Below are positions 13,036-13,472 of a DNA stretch of 13,472 nucleotides, one piece after another. The position numbers and the translations under genes are program-made. Positions within the stretch are counted from its first letter, which is position 1. Each line of letters opens with the position of its first letter. The DNA comes from Candidatus Nealsoniibacteriota bacterium (GTDB taxonomy: Bacteria; Patescibacteriota; Minisyncoccia; Minisyncoccales; RBG-13-42-11). The stretch lies in contig PWRH01000092.1 in NCBI GenBank assembly GCA_003556525.1, positions 1 through 13,472 on the forward strand, read 5' to 3'. The notes beneath the pieces were generated by a model. That model worked only from the letters and a program-made list of their open reading frames with translations, had not been told where the DNA came from and searched no databases.

Positions 13036-13248
13036 TTATTTTTTTCTTAAAAAAGCCGGTGTTTCCCAATTTTTTTCTTTTTCAAGCAGCTCTTTTTCAA
13101 CTTCCTCAACTTCTTTTTTAACCTGAATTCCGTTTTTTCTTATTTTTTCTTTGGCTGAAGATAGAAAAGAACTTTTATCCTGTTTAGCCTGCTCTTCCTT
13201 TTTTTCTTCTTTAGCCGTCAAAACTTCTTCTTTTTTTTCTTTTTCCAT
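13036..13248 (-). CDS. Severed C-terminal tail of an FtsZ-like protein
   Basis: From ATG at 13248 this is 70 residues of Lys/Glu-rich, probably disordered sequence ending NWETPAFLRKK. The last residues match the conserved FtsZ C-terminal peptide (consensus close to D-I-P-A-F-L-R-K), which binds FtsA and other division partners. The reading frame is open upstream of the ATG for another 20 codons (to 13308) and there meets the TAA that ends the upstream frame, so both pieces are in one frame split by one stop codon. A GGAAG 11 bases before the ATG is a weak ribosome binding site. It may be translated separately, be the untranslated remnant of the gene, or result from a sequence error. It has no other recognisable domain. 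Confidence 0.55.
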   Translation of the reverse strand: MEKEKKEEVLTAKEEKKEEQAKQDKSSFLSSAKEKIRKNGIQVKKEVEEVEKELLEKEKNWETPAFLRKK

Positions 13249-13308
13249 ATTGCTTGAATCTTCCGATTTTTTTATTTTTTGGCTCTTTTTATCCGGCTCC
13301 TGTTTTTT

Positions 13309-13472
13309 TTATTCAACCGGTTTTTCTTTTTTGCCAACGGGTGGCTCTTTCTTTTTGCTTTTTTTAACCTCTTTCTTTTTTTTATTTTCTCCGGAAGAAA
13401 ATATTTTTGCTGCACAACCGGTAGCCAAAAAAACAGTTTTTAAATAACCCGAACCTTTGGTTCTCTCTGAAA
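13309..13472 (-). CDS. ftsZ: C-terminal part of FtsZ-like GTPase, 5' end beyond window
   Basis: The frame is open from the window edge and gives 53 residues to a TAA at 13309-13311. It begins SERTKGSGYLKTVFLATGC, which fits the final beta strand of the FtsZ C-terminal domain (usually VTVIATG), then becomes a Lys/Glu/Pro-rich linker. FtsZ polymerises at midcell to form the division ring. The identification rests mainly on this strand plus the FtsZ-type terminal peptide in the same frame past the stop; the GTPase domain with its tubulin motif is outside the window. If the stop is real, the protein ends in the linker without the partner-binding peptide. Confidence 0.55.
   Translation of the reverse strand, partial: SERTKGSGYLKTVFLATGCAAKIFSSGENKKKKEVKKSKKKEPPVGKKEKPVE

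Noticed and set aside
13309..13311. TAA reassigned to a sense codon to explain the interrupted ftsZ-like frame.
   Set aside because: TAA clearly ends many other genes here (nnrD, iscS, thiI, the DUF5667-like gene), and TGA also acts as a stop, so a recoded genome is not supported.
1..13472. CRISPR arrays, tRNA or rRNA genes, insertion sequences, prophage genes.
   Set aside because: Reading both strands I saw no regularly spaced repeats, no tRNA or rRNA-like segments, no transposase or integrase motifs; the window looks like core metabolism.

Overview
The window is AT-rich (about one third G+C by eye) and every recognisable protein gene lies on the minus strand, so the natural reading order runs from base 13472 down to base 1. 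TGA and TAA both act as stops (eno, trxB and gpmI end in TGA), so the standard bacterial code applies. Genes are tightly packed with short overlaps, ribosome binding sites are mostly weak, and a DUF5667-type secreted protein is present. Together these suggest a small-genome bacterium, most likely of the Candidate Phyla Radiation (Patescibacteria). That placement is an inference; there is no rRNA or other phylogenetic marker here.

Region A (13472-12149) holds what looks like the 3' end of an ftsZ-like gene followed by nnrD, the NAD(P)H-hydrate dehydratase gene. The ftsZ-like reading frame meets an in-frame TAA in its Lys/Glu-rich linker. The same frame then continues to a typical FtsZ C-terminal peptide ending in PAFLRKK.

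Region B (12063-6904) is a tightly coupled run: a thioredoxin reductase-like flavoprotein (trxB) with an AhpF-like, probably NADH-binding site, two tandem paralogous seven-helix membrane proteins, enolase (eno) and cofactor-independent phosphoglycerate mutase (gpmI). Overlaps of 4, 14 and 4 bases link most of them. The last two enzymes catalyse consecutive steps of lower glycolysis.

Region C (6903-6685) is the only sizeable intergenic stretch (about 220 bases). It carries a plus-strand intrinsic terminator, a strong hairpin upstream of it, and two back-to-back promoters whose -35 boxes overlap. I read it as a probable small RNA gene convergent with gpmI. A 23-base segment of this candidate RNA is exactly complementary to the eno mRNA and forms a stem-loop on both sides, so a glycolysis-directed antisense RNA is possible.

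Region D (6684-1973) is an unknown 115-residue protein with its own promoter and terminator, then a sulfur-trafficking operon iscR-iscS-iscU-mnmA-thiI. A good sigma70-type promoter precedes iscR, and a site matching 12 of 13 bases of the IscR type 1 core lies at the predicted transcription start. The products would mobilise cysteine sulfur (IscS), build Fe-S clusters (IscU), and make 2-thiouridine (MnmA, of the CxxC type known to carry an Fe-S cluster) and 4-thiouridine (ThiI) in tRNA, with IscR sensing cluster supply.

Region E (1954-1) holds the DUF5667-like exported protein, a fusion of thioredoxin to a ferredoxin-thioredoxin-reductase catalytic domain with an altered CHC motif (CLC), and an SDR oxidoreductase cut by the window edge. 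Thiol and Fe-S redox chemistry is the recurring theme of the window.
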